From assembly GCA_937983055.1 (NCBI GenBank), contig CALJLA010000033.1:1-37313 (forward strand): a stretch of DNA of 37,313 nt, in the 5' to 3' direction. Position numbers and translations under genes: made by a program. Below the pieces are notes generated by a model that was not told where the DNA came from, did not search any database, and saw only the letters and a program-made list of their open reading frames with translations. The DNA comes from an uncultured Pseudomonadota bacterium (GTDB lineage Bacteria > Pseudomonadota > Gammaproteobacteria > Burkholderiales > Eutrophovitaceae). Within the stretch, counting starts at the first letter, position 1. Every line of letters begins with the position of its first letter. Of the stretch, positions 16,900 to 25,873 are shown piece after piece.

Positions 16900-18819
16900 A
16901 TGTGCCGACACCTCTCGACTGCGCTAATTCTCCTGTTCTGCACGGCCGGCGGCCTATTACGGGCCGCCGATACCCCACTCCCGAATGCCCAGCAAGTCAT
17001 TCATCTGCTGGACTATGTTGCGGTCGAGTATCCGGAATTCGTGCGCGACGGACAGGTGCTGGATGCGGCCGAGTACGAGGAGCAGGTTGAGTTCTCCCAA
17101 GTCATCGCCCGCGAGCTCGCCGCATTTCCGCCGGATCCCGCGCGGGACGGTCTGGTCGCCAATGCCAAAGACCTGGCCGACCTGATCAGCGCACGCGCAG
17201 CGGGCGATCGCGTTGCCGATCGCGCCCGCAGCCTGCAGCAAGAGATCGTGTCCGCCTACCGGATCCGAATTGCACCTTCACAGGCACCGGATCTCGGACA
17301 GGGCAAGGTGCTGTATGCATCGATGTGTGCCGGCTGCCACGGCCTCGCCGGAAACGGCAGGGGTCCGCAGGCCCGGGGGCTGGAGCCGCAGCCGACTGAT
17401 TTCACCGAACGCGAGCGTCAAATACAGCGCAGCGTGCTTGGGCTGTTCAACACCATCTCACTCGGCGTCGACGGTACCGCAATGGCTGGCTATAGCCACC
17501 TCAGCCTGGATGAACGCTGGGCGCTTGCGTTCTACGTGTCGACTTTCTCCGCCAGCGAACAGGAACGGGCTGCCGGCAAGGCAGCCTGGAACAGTGTCGC
17601 AAGAGACGAAAGACCCTTTCAGAGCCTTGAGCAATTGGTCGCCATTACGCCGGCGCAGGCGCGCGCCGGCGGGGATGACCGGTATCGGATACTGGCGTTC
17701 CTGCGCGCCGATCCGCACGCCATGTCGGACGCCGGCCGCGCTGACCCGATGTCGGTCGCGATCGAAAAGCTTATCGAAAGCGAGCGACTGTTTCGCTCAG
17801 GCCAGCCAAGTGCCGCGTATCAGGCCTCAATCGCCGCCTATCTTGATGGATTTGAGCTCGCGGAGGCTCGATTACCCGTAGGCGACCGCAACCGACTCGA
17901 GCAGGCGATGGCCTCGTACCGCTCGCTGTTGAAGAGCTCACCCTCAACCGAAGCGGTCAGCGCTGCCGCCACTGCACTGGTGGGCGAGCTTCGCCAGATT
18001 GCCTCTGCACCGGCACACACCGCGACCGGCGTCGGCGCCAGTTTCGCCGGATCGTTCATTATCATCCTGCGCGAAGGCCTGGAAGCGGTGCTGGTCGTGG
18101 CGGCGATCGTCGCATTCCTGATTCGCGCAGGCCGTCGCGACGCGCTCAAGTATGTACACGCGGGATGGATCGGCGCGCTTGCACTTGGCGCGGTCACCTG
18201 GGTGGTCTCGGCCGCGGTCATCGAGATCTCGGGTGCGCAGCGCGAGGTGACCGAGGGAGTGACCGCCCTGCTCGCTGCCGCGGTGTTGCTTTACGCCGGT
18301 TACTGGCTGCACGACCGTAGCCACGCAGCCCGGTGGCAGGCTTTCATTCGCGGCCAGGTGACGGGCACGCTTTCGAGCGGCCAACTGTGGGGCCTCGCAC
18401 TGGTATCCTTTCTGGCCGTTTACCGCGAGGCCTTTGAAACGGTGCTGTTCATGCAGTCGCTCTGGATTCAGGGGGATGGCTCCGCGCGCGGCGCGCTAAT
18501 CGCCGGTGGCCTGACCGGCGCGACTGCGTTGCTCGCGGCCGCGTGGGCGATTGGCCGGCTTAGCATGAAGTTACCGCTTGGCGTGTTCTTTGGCGTAAGC
18601 GCAGCATTTCTTGCCGTTCTGGCGGTCATCTTTGCCGGCCGCGGTGTAGCCGCCCTCCAGGCTGCGGGCACGCTGCCGCTGAGCCCCGTGGGCTTCTTCG
18701 ACGGCCTGCCAGCCTTGGGCCTTTATCCGAATGTACAGGCGCTCTCGCTCCAGACGGTGATCCTGGCGGTGATCGTCGCCGGCTTTCTCTACACACGGAG
18801 CACGGCTCGGCAGCAGTAG
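16900..18819 (+). CDS. cytochrome c / FTR1-family iron permease fusion
   Basis: A 639-residue membrane protein joining a periplasmic c-type cytochrome to an FTR1 iron permease. A signal peptide (HLSTALILLFCTAGGLLRA) precedes about 110 residues of helical periplasmic sequence. One haem site C143-A-G-C146-H147 follows, with a likely axial Met in GTAMAGYS. The permease part from about residue 380 has seven hydrophobic segments and both iron-motif elements, REGLE (391-395) and REAFE (509-513). FTR1 proteins couple Fe(II) oxidation to Fe(III) transport; here the cytochrome may take the electron. I start at ATG 16900 because the open frame upstream runs through the Fur-like sites. It heads a plus-strand iron operon with fbpABC. 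Confidence 0.9.
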   Translation: MCRHLSTALILLFCTAGGLLRAADTPLPNAQQVIHLLDYVAVEYPEFVRDGQVLDAAEYEEQVEFSQVIARELAAFPPDPARDGLVANAKDLADLISARAAGDRVADRARSLQQEIVSAYRIRIAPSQAPDLGQGKVLYASMCAGCHGLAGNGRGPQARGLEPQPTDFTERERQIQRSVLGLFNTISLGVDGTAMAGYSHLSLDERWALAFYVSTFSASEQERAAGKAAWNSVARDERPFQSLEQLVAITPAQARAGGDDRYRILAFLRADPHAMSDAGRADPMSVAIEKLIESERLFRSGQPSAAYQASIAAYLDGFELAEARLPVGDRNRLEQAMASYRSLLKSSPSTEAVSAAATALVGELRQIASAPAHTATGVGASFAGSFIIILREGLEAVLVVAAIVAFLIRAGRRDALKYVHAGWIGALALGAVTWVVSAAVIEISGAQREVTEGVTALLAAAVLLYAGYWLHDRSHAARWQAFIRGQVTGTLSSGQLWGLALVSFLAVYREAFETVLFMQSLWIQGDGSARGALIAGGLTGATALLAAAWAIGRLSMKLPLGVFFGVSAAFLAVLAVIFAGRGVAALQAAGTLPLSPVGFFDGLPALGLYPNVQALSLQTVILAVIVAGFLYTRSTARQQ

Positions 18820-18857
18820 GGCCTGCGACGCTTAGCAAGCAACCCGGAGATCGAAAA

Positions 18858-19856
18858 TTGGGGTACTTGAGGATTATCGCGTGCCTGCTTGGCAGCGCTT
18901 TTCTCTCCAGCGTCTCGCACGCTGAAGAGGTGACCGTCTATTCGGCGCGAATCGAGCAGTTGATTCGGCCGCTCTTCGAAGCCTATACGCGCGAAACGGG
19001 CGTGGACGTCCGGTTCATCACCGACAAGGAGGGCCCGCTACTCGAGCGCCTGAAAGCCGAAGGTCCCAATACCCGCGCCGACGTTTTGCTGACAGTCGAC
19101 GCTGGCAACCTCTGGCAGGCTGCCGAGACGGGGCTTCTGCGACCGGTCAAATCCGCCACGCTCGAAGACAATGTGCCCGCGCACTTGAGGGACCCGAACG
19201 GGCGCTGGTTTGGACTGTCGGTGCGGGCACGCACCATCGTATACAACCCCCGCCGGGTCAAGCCGGGAGAACTCTCCACTTACGAAGACCTTGCCACCGC
19301 GAAGTGGAAGAACCGCCTCTGCCTGCGCACCTCCAAGAAAGTCTACAACCAGTCGCTGGTCGCGATGATGATTGCTGAACATGGTGAAGCGCACGCGGAT
19401 GCGGTCGTGCGTGGTTGGGTCGCTAACCTGGCAGCGCCGGTATTCGCGGACGACACCAAAATGATGGAGGCCGTAGCCGCCGGCCAATGCGATGCAGGTA
19501 TCGGCAACACTTATTATTTCGGCCGCCTCATGGAAAGGTCGCCGGATCTCTCGCTGGCGATCTTCTGGCCCAATCAGCAGGGAAGCGGTGTGCACGTCAA
19601 CGTTTCGGGCGCCGGCGTGACAACGCATGCGCGCAATCCGGCCGGCGCCGTCAGGCTGCTGGAATGGCTCTCGTCTCAGCGCGCACAGAACCTGTTCGCG
19701 GACGCGAATCTGGAATACCCGGTGAATCCACGCATCGCGCCTGACCCGATCGTTGCAGCGTGGGGCAGCTTCAAGCAGAACCCGATCAATGTCGCCCGGG
19801 CGGGCGAACTGCAAGCGGCAGCGGTCAAGCTCATGGACCGTGCTGGCTATCGCTAG
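18858..19856 (+). CDS. ferric-iron ABC transporter, periplasmic binding protein (FbpA/FutA-like)
   Basis: A 332-residue periplasmic solute-binding protein for Fe(III). The signal peptide is LRIIACLLGSAFLSSVSHA with cleavage before EEVTVYSAR. ITDKEGPLLERLKAEG is the usual early loop, and GNTYYFGRL carries the paired tyrosines that bind iron in this family. The start is TTG 18858 with GGAGA 8 nt upstream. It is 38 nt after the FTR1 fusion, and its end overlaps the permease gene, so the four genes are probably one transcript controlled from the Fur-like site at 16845. Confidence 0.92.
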   Translation: MGYLRIIACLLGSAFLSSVSHAEEVTVYSARIEQLIRPLFEAYTRETGVDVRFITDKEGPLLERLKAEGPNTRADVLLTVDAGNLWQAAETGLLRPVKSATLEDNVPAHLRDPNGRWFGLSVRARTIVYNPRRVKPGELSTYEDLATAKWKNRLCLRTSKKVYNQSLVAMMIAEHGEAHADAVVRGWVANLAAPVFADDTKMMEAVAAGQCDAGIGNTYYFGRLMERSPDLSLAIFWPNQQGSGVHVNVSGAGVTTHARNPAGAVRLLEWLSSQRAQNLFADANLEYPVNPRIAPDPIVAAWGSFKQNPINVARAGELQAAAVKLMDRAGYR

Positions 19857-21480
19857 CAACAGCTGGCGCAGCCGCGCGCTGCCGTGGTCAGGATGGCGGC
19901 TGCTGCTGTTCGGAGTCGCTGCCGTGACGGCGCTGCCGCTGGCCGTGGTCTTCGCGGCCTTTGCCGCACCTGCCGACGATGTCTGGCGGCATTTCGCCGA
20001 GACGATCCTCGCCGAGCTGATCTTCAACTCGGTGACATTGGCCATGGCGGTGGCCGCGGGGACGGCAGTCTTGGGCATCTCGCTCGCGTGGCTGACGTCG
20101 GTGTGCGACTTCCCGGGACGGCGCTTCTTCTCATGGGCGCTACTGCTTCCGCTGGCTCTGCCGGCCTATGTACTGGCTTTCGTGTTTGTCGGTCTGCTGG
20201 ACTTTACCGGCCCCCTGCAAACCGCCTTGCGCGAGCTGACCGGAAGCCGCCTTGCCTGGTTCCCGCAGATAAGAAGCCGTGGCGGCGTGTACCTGGTGAT
20301 GACGCTGGCGCTTTACCCCTACGTTTACCTGCTGGCCGCCAATGCGTTTCGCACTCAGGGGCGCAGAATGCTGGAAGCCGGCCGCAGTCTGGGCCTGTCA
20401 GCCCCGCGAGCGTTCTGGCGCGTGGCCCTGCCGATGGCAAGGCCCTGGATCGCCGCCGGTCTTGCGCTGGTAACGATGGAAACCCTTGCCGACTTTGGTG
20501 CCGTGTCGGTGTTCAACTACGACACCCTCACCACCGGCATCTACAAGGCCTGGTTCGGTCTGTTTTCGTTGAGCGCCGCCTGTCAGGTCGCATCGGTACT
20601 GGTGCTTATCGCCTTCATCGCGCTGCTCGTGGAGCAACATACGCGGTCGCGGCTGCGCTTTGCTTCGACGCAGACCGGCGCCCAAATGCCGCGAATACGC
20701 CTGCACGGCACGCGCGCAACCCTGGCGTTCGCCGCGTGCGCGACCGTGCTGACGATCGCATTTGCTGTCCCGTTAGCGCAGCTTCTGCTCTGGGCCGGCG
20801 CACACGCACAGGACGCGCTCGATGCGCGTTACCTTGGCTACGTCGCGCGTACGCTTCTGCTGGGCGTCGTGGCGGCCGCGGGCATCGCCGCCTTGTCGAT
20901 CCTTCTCAGCTACGCGGCGCGCCGCGAAACCGGGCCTGCCTCTCGCGCGGCACTGCGCATCTCGACGCTGGGCTATGCCGTTCCCGGCGCCGTGCTGGCG
21001 GTCGGCATATTCGTGGCACTGGCGCAGCTGGATGCCCTGCTGCCTGACGCCGTGCGCAAACTTGCCGGCCTTTCGCCTGGCGCGCTGCTGCAGGGATCCG
21101 TTTGGGCGATGCTGCTTGCCTATGCGATCCGTTTTCTCGCCGTTGGCTTTGGTCCTGTCGACAGCGCCTCGCACCGCATCACGCGCAACATGGAGGAAGC
21201 GGCTGTGTCCCTCGGCCAGTCGGGCTGGCGGCTGCTCGCGAGGGTGCATCTGCCGTTGCTGCGCCCCGGCGTTGCGGCAGGCATGATCCTGGTCTTCGTC
21301 GATGTAATGAAGGAAATGCCGATAACCCTTATGACCCGTCCGTTTGGCTGGGATACGCTCGCCGTGAGGATTTTCGAGTTGACCTCTGAAGGTCAGTGGC
21401 AGTTGGCAGCACTGCCGGCGATCGTGCTGGTCGTTGCCGGCGTGGTGCCACTGGCACGACTGGTCCGCGCTTCAGATTGA
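19840..21480 (+). CDS. ferric-iron ABC transporter permease (FbpB-like, double-length)
   Basis: A 546-residue inner-membrane permease made of two homologous halves, as in FbpB/SfuB. Each half has a cytoplasmic EAA loop for the ATPase: MLEAGRSLGLSAPRAFWRVALP in the first and MEEAAVSLGQSGWRLLARVHLP in the second, about 280 residues apart. About a dozen hydrophobic segments are visible. I take the GTG at 19840, which overlaps the binding-protein gene by 17 nt; the longer in-frame option lies entirely in that gene's coding sequence. The ATPase gene follows 7 nt after the stop. Confidence 0.9.
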   Translation: MLAIASNSWRSRALPWSGWRLLLFGVAAVTALPLAVVFAAFAAPADDVWRHFAETILAELIFNSVTLAMAVAAGTAVLGISLAWLTSVCDFPGRRFFSWALLLPLALPAYVLAFVFVGLLDFTGPLQTALRELTGSRLAWFPQIRSRGGVYLVMTLALYPYVYLLAANAFRTQGRRMLEAGRSLGLSAPRAFWRVALPMARPWIAAGLALVTMETLADFGAVSVFNYDTLTTGIYKAWFGLFSLSAACQVASVLVLIAFIALLVEQHTRSRLRFASTQTGAQMPRIRLHGTRATLAFAACATVLTIAFAVPLAQLLLWAGAHAQDALDARYLGYVARTLLLGVVAAAGIAALSILLSYAARRETGPASRAALRISTLGYAVPGAVLAVGIFVALAQLDALLPDAVRKLAGLSPGALLQGSVWAMLLAYAIRFLAVGFGPVDSASHRITRNMEEAAVSLGQSGWRLLARVHLPLLRPGVAAGMILVFVDVMKEMPITLMTRPFGWDTLAVRIFELTSEGQWQLAALPAIVLVVAGVVPLARLVRASD

Positions 21481-21487
21481 TCCGGAG

Positions 21488-22555
21488 ATGAATCGGCCGT
21501 TGCAGACCCGGGTCGAAATCGAGGCGCTGTGTCTGCGTTTCGGACATCGGCGCGTCATCGACGGATTGTCCCTACGGCTTCAGGACGGGTCGATCGGCTG
21601 CCTGCTCGGCCCCAGCGGTTGCGGCAAGACCACCTTGCTTCGCTGCATTGCCGGCTTTGAGCACGTCTCGAACGGCAGCATTCACCTGAGCGGCAGCGAA
21701 GTCAGCGGGCCTGAGGTTCATCTTCCACCAGAGCGCCGGCGCGTAGGCATGGTGTTTCAGGATTATGCGCTCTTCCCGCATCTCAGTGCCGAGCGCAACA
21801 TCGCCTTTGGCTTGCACGGCCTGCCCGCAGACGCAAAAGCGGCGCGGGTCGCAGAGCTCCTCCGGGTGATCGACCTGGAAGAAGCACGCGAACGCTATCC
21901 GCACGAGCTTTCCGGCGGACAGCAGCAGCGAGTGGCATTGGCTCGCGCCCTCGCGCCACGCCCGGAACTGATCCTGCTTGATGAGCCTTTCTCGAATCTG
22001 GACGTGGATCTGCGCGAGCGTCTCAGCCAGGAGGTGCGGCAGATCCTCAAAGCCCAGGGGTCGACTGCCCTGATGGTGACTCACGATCAGCACGAAGCCT
22101 TCGCGATGGCCGACGAAGTCGGCATCATGCACCGGGGCAGAATCGAACAGTGGGATTCGCCCTACAACATCTACCATCGTCCGGCGACGCGCTTCGTCGC
22201 GGATTTCGTCGGGCAGGGCGTATTTCTGCCCGGCCGCGTCGACCCTCAAGGGCGCATCGAGATCGAACTTGGCTCGCTCAAGGCAACAACTGCAATCGAC
22301 GGCACGCGGCAGCTATCCGCGGGCGCACCTGTCCAGGTGCTGCTGCGCCCCGACGACGTCATTCATGACGATGCCAGCCCGACCAGGGCAGCCGTCACGG
22401 CAAAAGCATTTCGGGGTGCAGAAATTCTCTACACGCTGACCCTGCCGGGCGGTGCCACCGTGCTGGCGCTTGTGCCCAGTCATCACAATCACGCAATCGG
22501 AGAAGAGATCGGCATCCGGCTCGAAACCGACCACGTCATCGCGTTTCCGTCCTGA
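21488..22555 (+). CDS. ferric-iron ABC transporter ATP-binding protein (FbpC-like)
   Basis: A 355-residue ATPase for the importer. Walker A is GPSGCGKTT (near residue 42), the Q-loop is VFQDYALFPH, the signature is LSGGQQQRVALARAL, Walker B is LILLDEPFSNLD, and the switch is THDQHEA. The C-terminal 120 residues are a TOBE-type regulatory domain as in FbpC and PotA. The ATG at 21488 is 7 nt after the permease stop; its GGAG lies too close to be an ideal RBS. The gene ends 12 nt from the stop of the converging cytochrome b561, with no clear terminator between. Confidence 0.93.
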   Translation: MNRPLQTRVEIEALCLRFGHRRVIDGLSLRLQDGSIGCLLGPSGCGKTTLLRCIAGFEHVSNGSIHLSGSEVSGPEVHLPPERRRVGMVFQDYALFPHLSAERNIAFGLHGLPADAKAARVAELLRVIDLEEARERYPHELSGGQQQRVALARALAPRPELILLDEPFSNLDVDLRERLSQEVRQILKAQGSTALMVTHDQHEAFAMADEVGIMHRGRIEQWDSPYNIYHRPATRFVADFVGQGVFLPGRVDPQGRIEIELGSLKATTAIDGTRQLSAGAPVQVLLRPDDVIHDDASPTRAAVTAKAFRGAEILYTLTLPGGATVLALVPSHHNHAIGEEIGIRLETDHVIAFPS

Positions 22556-22567
22556 TCAGGTCCAAGG

Positions 22568-23140
22568 TCAGCTCCCGGGGCGTTTGAGCGCTTCGGGCAC
22601 CCGCCCTGGCACCATGCGCTGGAAGACACCGTCCTTGTCGACAACCAGGTGCTTCAGCGCAGCGAGCACATGGATGATGATGATGGTCATCAACACCCAC
22701 GCGGTGGTTTCGTGCACGCCTTGCAGAAGGTCGTAGATCGCCTTGTTCTCAGAGCCCATCGGCGGGATCTTGAACAAGCCAAAGTACGTCACCCCATACT
22801 TTGTGAACTGGGAGGCGGAGAAGCCTGCAACCGGCATCAGGATGAGGCACATATAAAGCAAGGCATGGCTGAGCCGCGAGGCGGTGACTTGCCAGGACGG
22901 AACCGTGGGGGGCAGCGGCGGCGGCGGATTCCTGGCCCGCCACCAGAGCCTGACAATTACGATCAGGAAAACGGTTACGCCGATCGACTTGTGCAGGTTG
23001 TAGAAGGAGGCCCGCTCTGGCGTGCCGCGCGGAATGTCGGTCATGTACAGACCCAGCCCGATCAAAACGAGAACCAGCACCGCAACCAGCCAGTGCAGCG
23101 CGATCGCAAAGCCGGTGTACCGCCCCGAAACCCTGGACAT
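22568..23140 (-). CDS. cytochrome b561 family protein
   Basis: A 190-residue di-haem membrane protein with four transmembrane helices. Conserved histidines are in FAIALHWLV (helix 1), NLHKSIGV (helix 2), RLSHALLY (helix 3) and IIIIHVLAALKH (helix 4), the usual ligands. Such proteins pass electrons between quinol and periplasmic acceptors. I start at ATG 23138-23140, with GAGGGG upstream. It is 132 nt downstream of the PqqU-like receptor on the same strand, so it may belong to that transcript. A link to PQQ enzymes is only suggested by position. Confidence 0.88.
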   Translation of the reverse strand: MSRVSGRYTGFAIALHWLVAVLVLVLIGLGLYMTDIPRGTPERASFYNLHKSIGVTVFLIVIVRLWWRARNPPPPLPPTVPSWQVTASRLSHALLYMCLILMPVAGFSASQFTKYGVTYFGLFKIPPMGSENKAIYDLLQGVHETTAWVLMTIIIIHVLAALKHLVVDKDGVFQRMVPGRVPEALKRPGS

Positions 23141-23272
23141 GATCCGATTCCCCTCCTCAGACTCTTGATTCAACAACAATGGCCATCATGCTGTGGAGCC
23201 AATTCCGCCATTGTCCATGGCGATCGTCAAGCGAATCACTTCGACTCGGAGATACTGCCCGGGTATCCTCTA

Positions 23273-25525
23273 TCAGAAGCTGTAGCTGGCCGACACACCC
23301 GCAAAGAAATTGCGATCGGCTGCAGGAGCATAGAAACGCTGGTTTGATGCATTCACCAGAACCGCTCCGATATAGCTTTCGTTAAACACATTGTCCACGC
23401 GCACGAACTCGGATAAGCGCCAGTCACCACTACGCTGTTCGAATCCTGCGCGTACAGCGGTCACAACATAGCTGTCCGCGTACTCCGAGTTCAGGTCGTC
23501 GGCAGCGACGTCCCCATGGAAGCGCACCTCGATGCCTCCCGTGAACCCCAAGGCCGGATAGCGCCAGACAAGTTCGCCAAATGCCGTGTACCGCGGGATT
23601 CCCGGAATCCGGTTGCCCGCATTCACGGTATTCGACGGCACGGTACAGGGTGCCGGCAATCCGGAGCAGGTCGCGAAGCTGTCCTTGAAATTGGCTTCGA
23701 GATACGTCGCCGAAAGGTATGTTGAGAATCCGAAACCGAGATTCCCGGAAGCCGAGATTTCGACGCCCTTCCGTTCGGTCTCGCCGCCGTTCTGAAAGGT
23801 CTGACGTCCGCCCGCGTTCGTGAATACGACAATCTCGTCCTCGGTGTCGATGAAAAAGACCGCCGCCTCAAGAAGCAACCTGTCATTCAGCGCAAAGGTC
23901 TTGACCCCGAGTTCGTAATGCTGGCTCTTGCTCGGTTGCAGCGCAAAATTCAGCCCCGACGTTCCGTCCGTCTTGTACGCCAGCTCGATGAGCGTCGGCG
24001 TTTCGAAGCTCTCGCCGTAGTTTGCGTAGACGTTGGTCGACGAAGACAACTGATAGACGACGCCAAGGACCGGGGTCCAAGCGTCATGACTGACCGAGCC
24101 GCTGTCGTCCGGATTGAACTGCGTTGGTGTGATTGCAAACGGCGTGCCGCTGCAAGTGCCCAACGGCGTGCCGGTTGTATTGACAGTGGTCGTGCAGATG
24201 AATCGGTCCCTGGAATCGAAACTCACTTCCGTGTAGCGCAGGCCTCCGGACACCAGCCAGCGCTCGCCGGCCTTCCACTCCACTTGCACGTACTCGCCGT
24301 GGCTATCGACAGTATTTTTCTCGTCGCGCTTCAGTGCGCCTTGCACGCCGTTATCGTTCCGGTAGCCCGTTCGATTGTCGACCGCTCGATCATAGTCGAC
24401 GCCGGCTGTGATGGTGAACGGCCGGCCGAGCAGCTCGGCCTTGCGCGTCCATCGCAATCCCAGACCCCAGAAATCGCGATCGAATGCCGATACGCCGCCC
24501 GACGCGGTGCGTGAATTCTGGGCGCCGGTGGGGATTGCGAGATAGCCCAGGTTGCTGCGCTGACCGACATAGAACAGCCCGCGAATGACGTCGGCGTCCG
24601 AGACCGGCGACTCGATGACGAGGCCAGACTGAAGATTGGTCAAGCTGCGGCGGGTGTCGAAGGTGTAAGCGTCGCTCGTAGCCTGTTCCGGATTCTCGGC
24701 CACTTCGGCAGCGGTCAGCCCAAGCGGGTCTTCATCCTTGGGCTGATCAAGATAATTGGCCACCAGAGTCAAGGTCGTCCCGCCTGGAAGCATTGCGGAC
24801 AACTTTGAGTTGAATTGATCCTTGCGTGAGCTGCTGTGATCCCGATAGCCGTCTGTCTCGAAACGGCTCCCGTTAGCCAGATAGTTGTATTCGCCGGATG
24901 TCCCGCCGAATTTCAGCCCCGCTTTCCACGAGCCATAACTGCCGGCGCCGAAGCTTGGTGTAACGGTTGGGCGCTCCGGGCCGTCCTCCGTTAAGACCTG
25001 CACCACCCCGCCCGAGTGATTTCCATAGAGCGCCGAGAACGGCCCACGCAGAACCTCAATGCGCTTTGCCGACCCGAGATCGAATAATCCGGTGCCGCCC
25101 TGCCCATCCGGCGTACTGGCGGGTATGCCATCGGCGAGCAGCTTGATGCCCCTGACCCCGAATCCGGCACGGGCACCGAACCCGCGAACGATGATCTGCT
25201 GCTCCTGGGACTGCGCCTCCCGATTCTGAACGACCGTGCCGGGCACCCGCACCAGTGTTTCTGCGACATTCACCCCGGTACGTTGTTCCTGAATAGTTTC
25301 CGCCTCGATCGCGGTTACGGCAGTCGGCAGGTCGAACGCGGACTGCTCAACACGAGTGGGAGTGACGACGACCGGCGCCGTCGTAAGTGGCTGCTCGTCC
25401 TGCGCCAACGCGCTGACAGGAGCGCCCGCGGCCAACACCAGCATCACCCCGGCCGTCGCTGTGAGCGGGCGTGACCACCGGCCGTAAAACGTTCTCCTCT
25501 CCCCTGGATCTCTACGCTTATTCAT
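23273..25525 (-). CDS. pqqU: TonB-dependent receptor, PqqU/YncD-like (probable PQQ uptake)
   Basis: A 750-residue outer-membrane receptor: signal peptide ending ALA near residue 41, a TonB-box-like segment (PVVVTPTR), a plug to about residue 165, and a 22-strand barrel ending in the terminal Phe of SASYSF. From memory of the E. coli PqqU (YncD) sequence, which takes up PQQ, many stretches match in order: IRGFG.R, DGIPA..PDGQG, EVLRGPFSALYGN.SGGV, DGYRDHS, ESFETPT..EL, DTEDEIVV, RVDN.F...Y.G.V.VN.SN.R.Y.P. The match runs from plug to last strand, so I assign PqqU with good but not certain confidence. It follows a second pqqA and its terminator on the same strand. No clear RBS precedes the ATG. 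Confidence 0.82.
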   Translation of the reverse strand: MNKRRDPGERRTFYGRWSRPLTATAGVMLVLAAGAPVSALAQDEQPLTTAPVVVTPTRVEQSAFDLPTAVTAIEAETIQEQRTGVNVAETLVRVPGTVVQNREAQSQEQQIIVRGFGARAGFGVRGIKLLADGIPASTPDGQGGTGLFDLGSAKRIEVLRGPFSALYGNHSGGVVQVLTEDGPERPTVTPSFGAGSYGSWKAGLKFGGTSGEYNYLANGSRFETDGYRDHSSSRKDQFNSKLSAMLPGGTTLTLVANYLDQPKDEDPLGLTAAEVAENPEQATSDAYTFDTRRSLTNLQSGLVIESPVSDADVIRGLFYVGQRSNLGYLAIPTGAQNSRTASGGVSAFDRDFWGLGLRWTRKAELLGRPFTITAGVDYDRAVDNRTGYRNDNGVQGALKRDEKNTVDSHGEYVQVEWKAGERWLVSGGLRYTEVSFDSRDRFICTTTVNTTGTPLGTCSGTPFAITPTQFNPDDSGSVSHDAWTPVLGVVYQLSSSTNVYANYGESFETPTLIELAYKTDGTSGLNFALQPSKSQHYELGVKTFALNDRLLLEAAVFFIDTEDEIVVFTNAGGRQTFQNGGETERKGVEISASGNLGFGFSTYLSATYLEANFKDSFATCSGLPAPCTVPSNTVNAGNRIPGIPRYTAFGELVWRYPALGFTGGIEVRFHGDVAADDLNSEYADSYVVTAVRAGFEQRSGDWRLSEFVRVDNVFNESYIGAVLVNASNQRFYAPAADRNFFAGVSASYSF

Positions 25526-25581
25526 GTTCTTAACCCGCTGTTATCTGATTTGAGAATTTCGAGCCGAGTCGCCGCCGGACA

Positions 25582-25616
25582 GACAAAACAAAAAGGGCTG
25601 CCCGAAAGCAGCCCTT
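25582..25616 (-). terminator. terminator/attenuator between the second pqqA and the receptor gene
   Basis: On the minus strand a perfect 9-bp stem AAGGGCTGC / GCAGCCCTT with a 6-nt loop is followed by a T-rich tail (TTTTTGTTTTGT). It starts 20 nt after the pqqA stop and 57 nt before the receptor start. It probably ends most pqqA transcripts and lets some through. Confidence 0.85.
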
Positions 25617-25635
25617 CTGGTAAAGCGATCCGCGC

Positions 25636-25707
25636 TTAGCGGTTGGCGATGTACATCGTCACTTCGAAGCCAAAGCGCATTTCGGTGTATTCAGGCTTGG
25701 TCCACAT
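25636..25707 (-). CDS. pqqA: PQQ precursor peptide PqqA, second copy
   Basis: PqqA is the ribosomally made peptide from which PQQ is cut: PqqE, with PqqD as chaperone, links Glu15 to Tyr19. This copy encodes 23 residues, MWTKPEYTEMR followed by FGFEVTMYIANR, with the reactive E-V-T-M-Y intact. It is identical in protein to the copy at 30772 but differs at four synonymous sites. AGGAGA stands 8 nt before the ATG. It lies between the response regulator and the PqqU-like receptor, all on the minus strand, with an operator-like palindrome upstream and a terminator downstream. Confidence 0.95.
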   Translation of the reverse strand: MWTKPEYTEMRFGFEVTMYIANR

Positions 25708-25815
25708 GGCAAATCTCCTAAATTTTCTCTCGGGAAAAGGGGGTGTCGGAATCTACGACGGCCCAATTGTGGCGCAGCCGTGGCTCCGTCTGTAGCGCAA
25801 AACCCGTAAAAGCCG

Positions 25816-25832
25816 CTCATGATTTTCATTAG
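25816..25832 (-). promoter_or_regulatory. pqqA-associated palindrome, copy 2
   Basis: Read on the minus strand the site is CTAATGA-AAA-TCATGAG: a 7-bp inverted repeat with one mismatch around AAA. It ends 108 nt before the second pqqA. The same site with perfect symmetry lies before the first pqqA at 30569. It is a candidate binding site for the response regulator encoded next door. Confidence 0.65.
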
Positions 25833-25873
25833 ATTCGACGATGCCGCCCCCTGGAACATTTTGTTGTTATATA

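Noticed and set aside
25708..25873. Sigma54 promoter before the second pqqA
   Set aside because: I found no GG-N10-GC element with acceptable flanks at a useful position.
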